This document shows positions 7,476 through 15,215 of a DNA stretch of 46,185 nucleotides, in pieces (within the stretch, counting starts at the first letter, position 1; every line of letters starts with the position of its first letter). Under the pieces are notes generated by a model. It saw nothing but the letters and a program-made list of their open reading frames with translations. It was not told the DNA's origin and did no database searches. The position numbers were made by a program, and so were the translations under genes. The stretch spans positions 1 to 46,185 of the forward strand of contig JAQTMM010000006.1 of the NCBI GenBank assembly GCA_028714335.1, written 5' to 3'. This stretch comes from Dehalococcoidales bacterium. Lineage in GTDB: Bacteria > Chloroflexota > Dehalococcoidia > Dehalococcoidales > RBG-16-60-22.

Positions 7476-7778
7476 CTACCAGGGATTTTCGCGGTTTTTA
7501 AGGGTATGAATCAAGTCATCAATAGAGATAGCGGTAAGGGTAAGGGTCTGGGTATTGCCGCTGGCGCTTAAGCGGATGGCGAGTTTGGCGACGGCTTCGT
7601 TGCCGGGGGCTTCAATGATATTAACGAAGTCGTACTGGCCGAGGAGGGCGTACTGGGTGAGGATTTTAGCCCCGGTAAACTCGACCTCTTTATTGATTTC
7701 CTTAAGCAGTTCTGGGTTTTCCTGTAAAGCCTTTCTACCGGCGTCGGTAAGGGTTGTCAGCATCAGATAGACAGACAT
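7476..7778 (-). CDS. GYD-domain protein
   Basis: A 100-residue protein with AGGAGG six bases before ATG 7778. It resembles the GYD family (Pfam PF08734): an N-terminal beta strand (MSVYLMLTTLTDAG), the GQYDFVNIIEAPGNE segment where the family's GxYD motif lies, and a C-terminal ISIDDLIHTL. These small ferredoxin-like-fold proteins are widespread in bacteria and archaea, and the function is not established. It is monocistronic, between the small membrane ORF and a long non-coding stretch. Confidence 0.82.
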   Translation of the reverse strand: MSVYLMLTTLTDAGRKALQENPELLKEINKEVEFTGAKILTQYALLGQYDFVNIIEAPGNEAVAKLAIRLSASGNTQTLTLTAISIDDLIHTLKNRENPW

Positions 7779-7806
7779 ATCAACCTCCTACGTATTTAGC
7801 ATGTTC

Positions 7807-7837
7807 ATATTAGAAGGCATTTTTGTAGTTTTGTCAA
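7807..7837 (-). promoter_or_regulatory. Probable promoter of the GYD gene
   Basis: Minus-strand TTGACA and TAATAT with a 19-base spacer, about 30 bases before the GYD start codon. The spacer is longer than ideal. Confidence 0.5.
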
Positions 7838-8050
7838 TACAGGGTTCGTTACAAAGATTTTTTTTATTTTAGCTTCATTTGTGGATTATTAGTTTTTAGT
7901 TTTATGGTAATGGAGAGTCAGACTGGTTAATATCTGTTTCACAGTTTCTAGTTTACAGTAGAGAGAAAACGTGCAGCAATAGAAATTTGTCATACTCCAG
8001 CTTATAATATAAAAAATCTTTTTATTTGAGGAGAGAAACAGATAATCTTG
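7838..8050. other. AT-rich non-coding stretch
   Basis: Between the divergent GYD and thioesterase genes (about 310 bases overall). Apart from the GYD promoter and a -10 element for the thioesterase I see no ORF with a ribosome-binding site and no convincing RNA structure. The 75-residue minus-strand ORF in the track is AT-rich noise. Confidence 0.6.
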
Positions 8051-8059
8051 TGATATAAT
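8051..8059 (+). promoter_or_regulatory. Extended -10 element upstream of the thioesterase
   Basis: TGATATAAT, a TGn-extended -10, lies 34 bases before ATG 8093. No good -35 is spaced correctly, which is compatible with an extended -10 promoter. Confidence 0.45.
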
Positions 8060-8092
8060 AAAGCAAAATAAACACAGGCAGGGGTGATAATT

Positions 8093-8509
8093 ATGACAGA
8101 TGAAACCGTAACACATGATTATGTAGAACTCCTAAAAACCAGAGAAAAAGAGGAGCCGATTGCCGCTACGCTGAAGATGAAGCTGGTGGAGCTGAAACCG
8201 GGTTACTCTAAGACAACAATGAAGATAGGTCCGGAGCACCTGAACTTTAACGGGATGGTATTCGGAGGAGTGGTGATGGCGATAGCCGACCAGGCTTTTG
8301 CTTACGCATCCAACTCACTGGTGATGCCGGCGATAGCGTCGCAGTTCAATATTTATCTACTGTCCGGCGCCAACCCTGGGGATGAGTTAACGGCGGAGGG
8401 GCGTGTATTAAGGAGCGGCAGGCGCATCGGGGTAACAGAAATGACGGTAGTCAACCAGGAAGGTAAGCTTATCGCTAAGGCAACCGGCACGACGATAGTG
8501 ACGGGGTAG
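8093..8509 (+). CDS. PaaI-like hotdog-fold acyl-CoA thioesterase
   Basis: The track uses GTG 8084, but that GTG is part of the ribosome-binding sequence (CAGGGGTG). ATG 8093 at normal spacing is preferred, giving 138 residues. The fold is the hotdog domain of the PaaI/YdiI group: HLNFNGMVFGGVVMAIADQAFAYASNS is the active-site helix region (usual motif HxNxxGxxHGG; here the second position reads VFGG, with Phe where His is common), followed by beta strands ending ATGTTIVTG. Such enzymes hydrolyse aromatic or medium-chain acyl-CoAs and rescue trapped CoA. Location 600 bases before an acyl-CoA ligase/transporter cluster fits that role but does not prove it. Confidence 0.85.
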   Translation: MTDETVTHDYVELLKTREKEEPIAATLKMKLVELKPGYSKTTMKIGPEHLNFNGMVFGGVVMAIADQAFAYASNSLVMPAIASQFNIYLLSGANPGDELTAEGRVLRSGRRIGVTEMTVVNQEGKLIAKATGTTIVTG

Positions 8510-8617
8510 TTGAGGATTTAGTAGCTGGGTATGTTTTAACAACAATTCCTTGACAACACATACTCTAAATACTAGTATTAAAAATACGTTACTTAAGAAT
8601 ACTAAAAATGGAGACTT

Positions 8618-8818
8618 ATGAACATATTTAAAATGTTTTTCAAGTGGAACGCAATGGTCATTATTAGCAAAATTCTCGGCGTAATTTTGATCATCGGGGA
8701 TGTTTGGTATGTTTGGCACCTTGGTTTTAACAGCACTACTTTTAGTGATTGGGCAACTACTTTATGGTTTATTGTTGTTGCTGTTATAGGTGCAATTCTT
8801 ATTTTTATATTCAAATAA
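8618..8818 (+). CDS. Small two-span membrane protein (66 aa), unknown
   Basis: ATG 8618 follows a GGAG site. The 66-residue product has two hydrophobic stretches (about residues 12-32 and 46-65) joined by a short polar loop (FNSTTFSDW) and ends in Lys. The gene is AT-rich compared with its neighbours, which may mean it is foreign or simply membrane-coding. No family recognised. Confidence 0.5.
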   Translation: MNIFKMFFKWNAMVIISKILGVILIIGDVWYVWHLGFNSTTFSDWATTLWFIVVAVIGAILIFIFK

Positions 8819-8880
8819 CATATAATATATGGGATAATAATTCATAATAAATCAATCCCAACAAAATACTACTTAATATG

Positions 8881-8910
8881 TTGACAGCTTTATTCTAAAT
8901 ATGTTAATCT
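8881..8910 (+). promoter_or_regulatory. Promoter of the acyl-CoA ligase/Liv transporter operon
   Basis: TTGACA, an 18-base spacer ending in TGT, then TAATCT: a consensus -35 with a TGn-extended -10. The predicted start near 8917 leaves a leader of about 175 bases before the ligase. Confidence 0.65.
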
Positions 8911-8968
8911 AGTTTCAAATGTCAGTCTATCATTACGAGTCAGGAAAACTTAACTTCATCTTTATCGG

Positions 8969-9084
8969 GCGCACCAGGGGTGCGCAGGGAGGTTTTGTTA
9001 GTTCGTAAATAGATTGGTAAGCTTAGTATAGCTGTAATTAGTTAGTTATCAATTACCTCCCCAAAATGCGGGAGGTATTTTTTT
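8969..9084 (+). promoter_or_regulatory. Structured 5' leader with alternative hairpins and intrinsic terminator (attenuator candidate)
   Basis: Three elements are visible in order. First, a hairpin GCGCACC/GGTGCGC (8969-8985) with a three-base loop. Second, GGGAGGT (8987-8993). Third, a terminator whose arms TACCTCCC (9054-9061) and GGGAGGTA (9070-9077) are followed by seven T. ACCTCCC can pair with either GGGAGGT copy, so the terminator and an earlier pairing exclude each other. The terminator ends only 10 bases before the ligase ATG, so it must be conditional. No known riboswitch or T-box consensus is recognised. The second GGGAGGT could also serve as a sequestered ribosome-binding site. 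Confidence 0.6.
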
Positions 9085-9094
9085 ATGGGTAATT

Positions 9095-11002
9095 ATGGGA
9101 AAAAGAGAAACAATACCACAGATAATTAAAGACAATGCCGCTAAGTGGGGCGACCGCACGGCGATGTCCATGAAGGCGTTCGGCATCTGGCGGCAGTATG
9201 GCTGGCAGGAGTATTACGACAATATCAAATACTTCTCGCTGGGGATGATAAGCCTGGGGTTAAAGCGCGGCGACGTAGCGGCAATTATAGGGGACAATGA
9301 GCCGCAGTGGTTCTGGGCGGAGTTTGCCGTCCAGGCAGCGGGGGGAGTTGCTACCGGCATCTATGTTGATTCTGTGCCTTCCGAAGTCAAATATACAGCC
9401 ACCCACAGCGACGCCAAATTCGCCATTGTCAACGACCAGGAGCAGACGGACAAGTTCCTGGAAATTAAACCCGAACTGCCGCTCCTCAAGAAAATTATTT
9501 ACTGGGACGCCAAGGGGCTGCGCAATTATGACGACCCGATAATCATCAGCTTCGATGAAGTGATAAATCTGGGTAAAGAATATGAAAAGAAACATCCCGG
9601 CTTATTTGATAAAAACGTGGACGCCGGCAAGGGCGACGACGTAGCATTTATCTACTACACCTCCGGCACGACAGGTTTGCCCAAGGGGGCAATGCTGACC
9701 CACCGCGCTTTGATAACCACCTCCCAGGGATTTGTAAACCGCTATCCACTGAATGAAAACGACAACCTTATATCCAACTTCCCGGCGGCGTGGGTGGGGG
9801 ACAGCTATTTTGCCACCATACCGCACCTGCTGACCGGCGCGATGCTTAACTTCCCGGAAGAGCCGGAAACAATCGCCGAAGACACGCGAGAAGTCGGGCC
9901 TAACTTTGTAATCTACGGGCCGCGGCAGTGGGAGGGGCTGGTCAGCGAGATACAGGTAAAGATGCTGGACGCTTACTGGCTGAAACGATTGACTTATAAG
10001 CTGTTCCTACCGGTAGGACATAAGATTGCCGATATGAAATTCGAGGGGAAGACGCCCAACTTTTTCTGGAAAGCGTTACATTACTTAGCCTACCTGGCGC
10101 TGTTCCGCCCGCTTAAAGACCGGCTGGGCTTAAGCAAGGTAAGGTTCGCGGTAACAGGCAGCTCGGTGTTAAGCCTGGATACCTTCAGGCTCATTCACGC
10201 CATCGGCGTGGAGCTGCGGCAGTGCTATGCCAGCACCGAAGCCGGATTGATATCGTCCCACGGCAAGGGCGAAATCAAGTTTGAAAGCGTGGGCCGCCCG
10301 GCGCTGGGCACTTCATTAAGAATCACTAAAGAAGGCGAACTGCTGGTCACCAGCAACTGCATGTTCACCGGCTATCACAAGGATAAAGAAAAAACGGCGG
10401 TGACGCTGATTGACGGATGGTGCCACACCGGCGACGCCGTCAACCTTAATGAACAGGGGCATATCATTTTCATGGACCGGCTGGAACACATGGGTATTTT
10501 AAAATCGGGCGCCAAGTACGCGCCGCAGTACATCGAGGGGCGTTTGAGGTTTAGCCCATACATTAAAGACGCCATGGTCATCGGGGGAAAAGATAAGGAC
10601 TTCGTCTCCGCTATCGTTAATATAGACTTTGCGATGGTGGGAAAATGGGCGGAGCGCAACCGTATTCCTTATACGACCTTCGTTGACCTTTCACAGAAAA
10701 ATCAGGTTGCGGATTTGGTGAAACAGGATTTAGACCGCGTCAACGGCTACCTGCCGGAACAATCTCGCGTGCAGAAATTCGTGCTGCTGCATAAAGAGTT
10801 CGACCCGGATGAAGCCGAACTGACGCGCACCAGAAAATTGAGGCGCGAGTTCATGGAGCAGCGCTACAAAGAATTGATTGACGCTTTATACAGCGGCAAA
10901 GATAAGATAAACGTCGAGGCACCGGTGACTTACCGCGACGGGCGCAAAGGCACAGTAACGACCGGCATTAACATCAGAAACACTAGAGGAGAAGCAGGTT
11001 AA
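9095..11002 (+). CDS. AMP-forming acyl-CoA synthetase (long-chain/ACSBG-like)
   Basis: A 635-residue ANL-superfamily adenylating enzyme. Visible motifs: the P-loop-like YYTSGTTGLPKGAMLTH, the substrate/ATP motif CYASTEAGLI, and the hinge/A8 region MDRLEHMGILKSGAKYAP. The usual GRxKD hinge reads DRLEH here, while the KSGxKYAP part matches the long-chain FadD15/ACSBG group. It should form an acyl-CoA from a free acid, ATP and CoA at the inner face of the membrane. The nearest ribosome-binding sequence is weak (GGGTAATT) because GGAGGT lies inside the upstream terminator hairpin. LivH starts three bases after the stop, so activation is tied to import. The acid (fatty, aromatic or branched) cannot be decided from sequence. 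Confidence 0.9.
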   Translation: MGKRETIPQIIKDNAAKWGDRTAMSMKAFGIWRQYGWQEYYDNIKYFSLGMISLGLKRGDVAAIIGDNEPQWFWAEFAVQAAGGVATGIYVDSVPSEVKYTATHSDAKFAIVNDQEQTDKFLEIKPELPLLKKIIYWDAKGLRNYDDPIIISFDEVINLGKEYEKKHPGLFDKNVDAGKGDDVAFIYYTSGTTGLPKGAMLTHRALITTSQGFVNRYPLNENDNLISNFPAAWVGDSYFATIPHLLTGAMLNFPEEPETIAEDTREVGPNFVIYGPRQWEGLVSEIQVKMLDAYWLKRLTYKLFLPVGHKIADMKFEGKTPNFFWKALHYLAYLALFRPLKDRLGLSKVRFAVTGSSVLSLDTFRLIHAIGVELRQCYASTEAGLISSHGKGEIKFESVGRPALGTSLRITKEGELLVTSNCMFTGYHKDKEKTAVTLIDGWCHTGDAVNLNEQGHIIFMDRLEHMGILKSGAKYAPQYIEGRLRFSPYIKDAMVIGGKDKDFVSAIVNIDFAMVGKWAERNRIPYTTFVDLSQKNQVADLVKQDLDRVNGYLPEQSRVQKFVLLHKEFDPDEAELTRTRKLRREFMEQRYKELIDALYSGKDKINVEAPVTYRDGRKGTVTTGINIRNTRGEAG

Positions 11003-11005
11003 GTT

Positions 11006-11890
11006 ATGGACCAGCTTTTACAGTACGTCATCACAGGCTTATCGGTAGGGATGGTTTATGCCCTGATTGCGCTGGGCTTTGTGCTGATATGGAAATCAAG
11101 CAGCGTGGCAAACCTGGCGCTGGGGCAGATAGTTTTACTGTCCTCGTGGTTTACGTACTCGATGCTGGTGCAGGCTAACCTGCCGCCGATTGTCGCTTTA
11201 CCCATCGTTATTATTTTTGCGCTGTGCCTGGGGTGGGTGATAGAGCGTTTCGCGTTACGGCCCCTCATCGCCCAACCGATACTATCGCTTATTGCTGTAA
11301 CGCTGGGGATAGGCTATTTCATCGAAGGTGTTATTACATTTATCTGGCCGTGGAGTGTGGACGCGCTGCCGACGCTGTTCCCTCAGGAAGTCGTACACAT
11401 CGGGCCGGCGGTAATTTCACAGGAATATCTCTGGGTAATCGGTATTTGCCTGGCGGTATTCGTTTTACTGACGCTTTTCTTCCGCTTCCACAGGATGGGC
11501 GTGGCGATGCGCGCCACTGCCGACGACCAGATGGCGGTGCAGGCCTGCGGCATACCGGTAACCAGGGTATTTTCCATGTCATGGATGCTGGCATGCGTTG
11601 TGGCGGCCATCGGCGGCGTGCTGATTTCCAGCATCGGCGGCATAACGCACGGGCTGGTGAATACCGGGCTTAAAGCTTTCTCCGTAGTCATTTTGGGCGG
11701 TCTGGATTCATTCGTCGGTGCGCTGGTTGCCGGACCGATTATCGGTTTGCTGGAAACGCTGGGAGGCGGCTACCTGACGCCATATATGTGGGGCGGCGTC
11801 AGAGATGTTATACCATTCATCATCATTATCATCGTCATGGTGATTAAGCCATTCGGGTTATTCGGCGAGAAGAGGATAGAGAGGATATAG
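11006..11890 (+). CDS. livH: Liv-type ABC transporter permease (LivH family)
   Basis: A 294-residue polytopic membrane protein, about eight hydrophobic helices, of the branched-chain amino acid permease family. Characteristic segments are the N-terminal GLSVGMVYALIALGFVLIW and the cytoplasmic coupling region RFHRMGVAMRATADDQMAVQACGIP, followed by AFSVVILGGLDSFVGALVAGPIIG. It forms the channel with LivM. It starts three bases after the ligase and ends one base before LivM, so all are translated from one mRNA. Liv-type systems also carry aromatic acids, amides and urea; the flanking CoA ligases point to an organic acid here. Confidence 0.93.
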   Translation: MDQLLQYVITGLSVGMVYALIALGFVLIWKSSSVANLALGQIVLLSSWFTYSMLVQANLPPIVALPIVIIFALCLGWVIERFALRPLIAQPILSLIAVTLGIGYFIEGVITFIWPWSVDALPTLFPQEVVHIGPAVISQEYLWVIGICLAVFVLLTLFFRFHRMGVAMRATADDQMAVQACGIPVTRVFSMSWMLACVVAAIGGVLISSIGGITHGLVNTGLKAFSVVILGGLDSFVGALVAGPIIGLLETLGGGYLTPYMWGGVRDVIPFIIIIIVMVIKPFGLFGEKRIERI

Positions 11891-11891
11891 C

Positions 11892-12950
11892 ATGAGTCTG
11901 CCGTGCGGCATAAGAAACTATAATTACGCGCAGGATATGGCTATCTTCCGCACCAAGACGCACTGGGGGATGCTGATTGTATTCCTGGTGCTGCTGTTTA
12001 CCGTACCGCCGTTAACGTTTAATCACCTGTGGCTGAATACGGTCAACACCATCGGTATTACACTGATTGCTACGCTGGGTCTCAACATACTGGTAGGGTA
12101 TTGCGGGCAGTTATCCATCGGGCATGCGGGGTTCATCGCAGTGGGGGCGTATACCTCGGCGATATTAACCAACCGCTTCGATATGCCTTTCTTAGTCGGG
12201 CTAATTGCGGCTGGTGTGGTTGCCGGCTGTGTGGGCATTATCTTCGGTCTGCCGTCGGTGAGAGTGAAGGGGTTTTACCTGGCGATTACCACGATTGCCG
12301 CACAATTTATCATTATATGGGTTATCAACCATTGGGGCTTGACGGGCGGCTTCGAGGGTATTTCTGTGCCTTACGCGTCCATCGGTGGGCTGGTCTTTGA
12401 CAGCGACGTCAAGCAATTCTACTTGGTGATGGTGATTGTGTTAATGGCGGTGTTCGTTGCCAAGAACCTGATGAGGACCAAAGTAGGGCGGGCTTTTATA
12501 GCTATCCGTGATAACGACCTTGCCGCTGAGGTGATGGGCATTAATGTTAATTATTACAAGCTGCTGGCGTTCTTTATCGGTTGCTTCTTTGCGGGTATAG
12601 CCGGGGCGTTACTGGCGCATACAACTTACTACTTGAATGCAGAGCAGTTCAGTTTTACGGATTCTATTTTATATATAGGAATGATAATCATCGGCGGGTT
12701 AGGCACAACGATTGGACCGATGCTGGGCGTAACGCTGGTTAAAATCATCCAAAAGGTGCTGCTGCCGATTTATATGGTGCCGTGGCTGGAAAACTCCATT
12801 ACCAGCCTGCCGGCAGGCTTTGCCACCGGTCTGGCACCAATTGTATTTGGGTTGATTATCGTGCTGTTCCTGATACTCGAACCAAGGGGCCTGGCACACC
12901 GCTGGAATTTATTTAAAGCCGCATACCGTTTGTGGCCGTTTTCATATTAG
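11892..12950 (+). CDS. livM: Liv-type ABC transporter permease (LivM family)
   Basis: A 352-residue polytopic protein, the second permease of the importer. The family core is clear: NILVGYCGQLSIGHAGFIAVGAYTSAIL at residues 66-95 and the coupling helix VGRAFIAIRDNDLAAEVMGINV, followed by a long FADSILYIGMIIIGGLGT-type segment (here FTDSILY). The N-terminal 25 residues are hydrophilic and precede the first helix. The chosen ATG (11892) directly abuts LivH. The C-terminus after the last helix is short and basic (AHRWNLFKAAYRLW). Confidence 0.93.
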   Translation: MSLPCGIRNYNYAQDMAIFRTKTHWGMLIVFLVLLFTVPPLTFNHLWLNTVNTIGITLIATLGLNILVGYCGQLSIGHAGFIAVGAYTSAILTNRFDMPFLVGLIAAGVVAGCVGIIFGLPSVRVKGFYLAITTIAAQFIIIWVINHWGLTGGFEGISVPYASIGGLVFDSDVKQFYLVMVIVLMAVFVAKNLMRTKVGRAFIAIRDNDLAAEVMGINVNYYKLLAFFIGCFFAGIAGALLAHTTYYLNAEQFSFTDSILYIGMIIIGGLGTTIGPMLGVTLVKIIQKVLLPIYMVPWLENSITSLPAGFATGLAPIVFGLIIVLFLILEPRGLAHRWNLFKAAYRLWPFSY

Positions 12951-12953
12951 GTT

Positions 12954-13036
12954 AAGGAGGAAGGGAAGATGTAACGATGTTTAGGAATTATCATCGGCAA
13001 GTAATAAATGTTTATGGGAGGAACGATGAAAAATAA
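12954..13036 (+). promoter_or_regulatory. LivK leader: strong SD, start-stop codon pair and 19-codon overlapping ORF
   Basis: AAGGAGG (12954-12960) is followed at 12969 by ATG-TAA, a minimal ORF, and at 12977 by ATG opening a 19-codon ORF that runs through the LivK ribosome-binding site and ends at 13036, 11 bases inside LivK. The strong site serves no long ORF. It may be a translational standby or coupling device, or the relic of an older start. Confidence 0.35.
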
Positions 13037-14300
13037 AAAACTGCTGATAATTAATAGTATCATCTGTGTGGCGTTATTAGTGGTTGCCTTACCTTTCTTA
13101 AGCGCTTGCGGCGGCGGTGAAGACACTGCCGGCAAAACACTCAAGGTAGGCATCATGACGCCCACAACCGGCATTGCCGCAGAAAAAGGCGTACCTCTAC
13201 GTGACGCTAACATGGACTGCATCGCGTATATCAACACTGAGCTTGGTGGCATCAACGGCTACCAGATTGAAGCTATCAATCTGGACAGCCAGTATAAAGC
13301 CGACCAGGCAGTGACGAACATCAACCAGTTCATGGACCAGGGCTGTCTCTTTTTCACGACATCAGCTTCGGCAGAAATGAGCTGGGTCCAGGAAATAGCC
13401 AACCGCGCCGGTTTCCCCGGTTTGGTATGCTATTCTTCTCCCAGCAACTACCATCCGCCACAGCACATCTACGGCCAGATGCCGGACTACGGCGATGACT
13501 GGACAGCTTTTGCTCAGTATTACCTGGATAACATCTGGCAAGGCACCGGCAAACCCAAGATGGCATTAATGCTGCTTAACAACTCCACCGGCGCCGGCGC
13601 CAAGAACGCCGCTATGGCAATGGCCGATGCTATGGGCATAGAAATCATCGCTATGGAAGAGCACGCTGCCACCACTATCTCGGAAATGGAATCGTTGACC
13701 CGTGTTAGTGCGATGAATCCCGACGTCATCTACATCTCGTCCACACCACAGCCGACGTCGATTATCATCAAAGAAGCCAAAAACATCGGTCTTTATCCCA
13801 ATGTAACCATCGGCGTCTGCCATGCCGCGATGACCAAGGCACTGGTTGACCTCGGCGGCGCGGACATCATCGAAGGCGTTTATGGCGTGTTCCCGACCAT
13901 CGTCAGCTGGGACGAAGACGCTCCGGCTGTAGTCAAGATGAAGGAATATGCGCAGAATCTGCATCCTAACGATGTCAACAACGGCGACTACATCGCCGCC
14001 TGGGCGCAGAGCCTGATTATTGCCGAGATTCTCCGGAAGACTCTGGATGCCGTCGGCTACGACGTGCTAGCCAAGGGTGATGCCGAGTCCTGGGCTGCTA
14101 TTGAACAATACGGCTTCCAGGGGTTAGACGGCTACGATGTGGGCGGACTGCAGAGTCCGGTCAACTACGTCGCTGGCGACAACCGACTGGGCAAATCACT
14201 GCGTATCAACCGTGTGACTAACGGAGTCATTACCGCCATTACCGGCTGGGTTGAAGCTCCGCTAATCAAATACGAAGACTACGACTGGTTCGGCAACTAA
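13026..14300 (+). CDS. livK: Periplasmic-type substrate-binding lipoprotein of the Liv ABC importer
   Basis: The track start 13008 is upstream of the ribosome-binding site GGGAGGAAC; ATG 13026 (MKNKK) is preferred, giving 424 residues. The N-terminus is a lipoprotein signal with lipobox LSAC followed by GGGED, then the type I periplasmic-binding fold (Peripla_BP_6): LKVGIMTPTTGIAAEKGVPLRDANMDCIAYINTE at the start of lobe 1, NPDVIYISSTPQPTSIIIKEAKNIG in lobe 2. It is anchored outside the membrane and delivers ligand to LivHM. Trp and acidic residues rather than an obvious amino-acid pocket motif are seen; the ligand is unknown. A long hairpin follows the gene. Confidence 0.92.
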   Translation: MKNKKLLIINSIICVALLVVALPFLSACGGGEDTAGKTLKVGIMTPTTGIAAEKGVPLRDANMDCIAYINTELGGINGYQIEAINLDSQYKADQAVTNINQFMDQGCLFFTTSASAEMSWVQEIANRAGFPGLVCYSSPSNYHPPQHIYGQMPDYGDDWTAFAQYYLDNIWQGTGKPKMALMLLNNSTGAGAKNAAMAMADAMGIEIIAMEEHAATTISEMESLTRVSAMNPDVIYISSTPQPTSIIIKEAKNIGLYPNVTIGVCHAAMTKALVDLGGADIIEGVYGVFPTIVSWDEDAPAVVKMKEYAQNLHPNDVNNGDYIAAWAQSLIIAEILRKTLDAVGYDVLAKGDAESWAAIEQYGFQGLDGYDVGGLQSPVNYVAGDNRLGKSLRINRVTNGVITAITGWVEAPLIKYEDYDWFGN

Positions 14301-14325
14301 ACAAAATAGCATTATCCCTCTTGAT

Positions 14326-14386
14326 GAGTGAGGTGGAGAATCCGTCTTCCTTCAGGGTAAAAGATTACGGATTCTTCACTTCGCTC
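14326..14386 (+). repeat. 20-bp imperfect inverted repeat between LivK and LivF
   Basis: Arms 14326-14345 and 14367-14386 pair over all 20 positions if three G-U wobbles are allowed, with a 21-base loop. There is no T-run after it, so it is not a standard terminator. It may protect the abundant binding-protein message, as intergenic hairpins do in other ABC operons, or be a dispersed palindromic repeat; the phrase ATTCTTCACTTCGCTC is typical of such repeats. Confidence 0.7.
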
Positions 14387-14423
14387 TGATTAACTTTGTG
14401 TTATAGTAAAAAGGTTAAAAGCA

Positions 14424-15215
14424 ATGCTAAAACTGAACAACATAGAAGTCACCTATCTCAACGTCATCAGGGTGCTGCACGGCGTATCGCTGGCAGTAGA
14501 AGACGGTGCGATTATCGCTTTACTGGGGGCGAACGGAGCGGGGAAAAGCACCACCCTTAAGGCGATATCGGGGCTGCTGCATATAGAAGAGGGCGAAGTA
14601 ACCGACGGCACCATCGAGTGGAACAACGATAGAATAGATAGGAAAAACGCCGAATACATAGGCAAACTTGGAATTATCCAGGCGCTGGAAGGGCGGCATG
14701 TCTTCGAGCACCTGACCACCGAGGAAAACCTGCTGGTGGGGGCGCATAACCGCCACAGCCGCGGTAGTGTTAAGACCGACCTGGATATGGTTTACGATTA
14801 CTTCCCGCGGTTAAAGGAGCTAAAACGCAACACGGCAGGTTATCTTTCCGGCGGCGAGCAGCAGATGCTGGTCATCGGACGGGCAATGATGGCACGACCC
14901 AAACTCATGATGCTCGATGAGCCGTCCCTGGGGCTGGCGCCATTACTCGTCGAGGAAATATATAATATCATCAAGCGGTTCAATACCGAGAGCAAGACGT
15001 CCGTACTATTGGTGGAGCAGAACGTCCGCATCGCCTTAAGCATAGCCAACTACGGATACGTCATGGAGAACGGGCGCATCGTGCTGGACGGCTCTGCCGA
15101 CTTTTTGAAAAACAACGAGGACGTCAAAGAATTTTACATGGGTCTTTCTACGGTAGGCACCAAGAAAAGCTACCGCGATGTGAAACATTATAAGAGGAGA
15201 AAGAGATGGCTGTAG
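14424..15215 (+). CDS. livF: Liv-type ABC transporter ATPase (LivF family)
   Basis: A 263-residue nucleotide-binding subunit. Walker A is GANGAGKST, the signature is LSGGEQQ, Walker B is LMMLDEPSLGLAP, and the switch His lies in LLVEQNV-type context (VLLVEQNVRIALSIANYGYVMENG, usual for LivF where Gln follows Glu). The C-terminal 20 residues are unusually basic (SYRDVKHYKRRKRW) and extend into the next gene, whose ATG overlaps by 10 bases. It hydrolyses ATP to drive LivHM together with LivG, which is encoded on the other strand beyond the PaaK-like gene. Confidence 0.94.
   Translation: MLKLNNIEVTYLNVIRVLHGVSLAVEDGAIIALLGANGAGKSTTLKAISGLLHIEEGEVTDGTIEWNNDRIDRKNAEYIGKLGIIQALEGRHVFEHLTTEENLLVGAHNRHSRGSVKTDLDMVYDYFPRLKELKRNTAGYLSGGEQQMLVIGRAMMARPKLMMLDEPSLGLAPLLVEEIYNIIKRFNTESKTSVLLVEQNVRIALSIANYGYVMENGRIVLDGSADFLKNNEDVKEFYMGLSTVGTKKSYRDVKHYKRRKRWL

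Noticed and set aside
8917-9084. T-box or other named riboswitch upstream of the ligase
   Set aside because: The T-box consensus AGGGTGGNACCGCG is absent, and I could not match the leader to TPP, SAM, fluoride or ZTP consensus sequences by eye.
14326-14386. Terminator between livK and livF
   Set aside because: No T-run after the hairpin, and the operon continues on the same strand with matching function.
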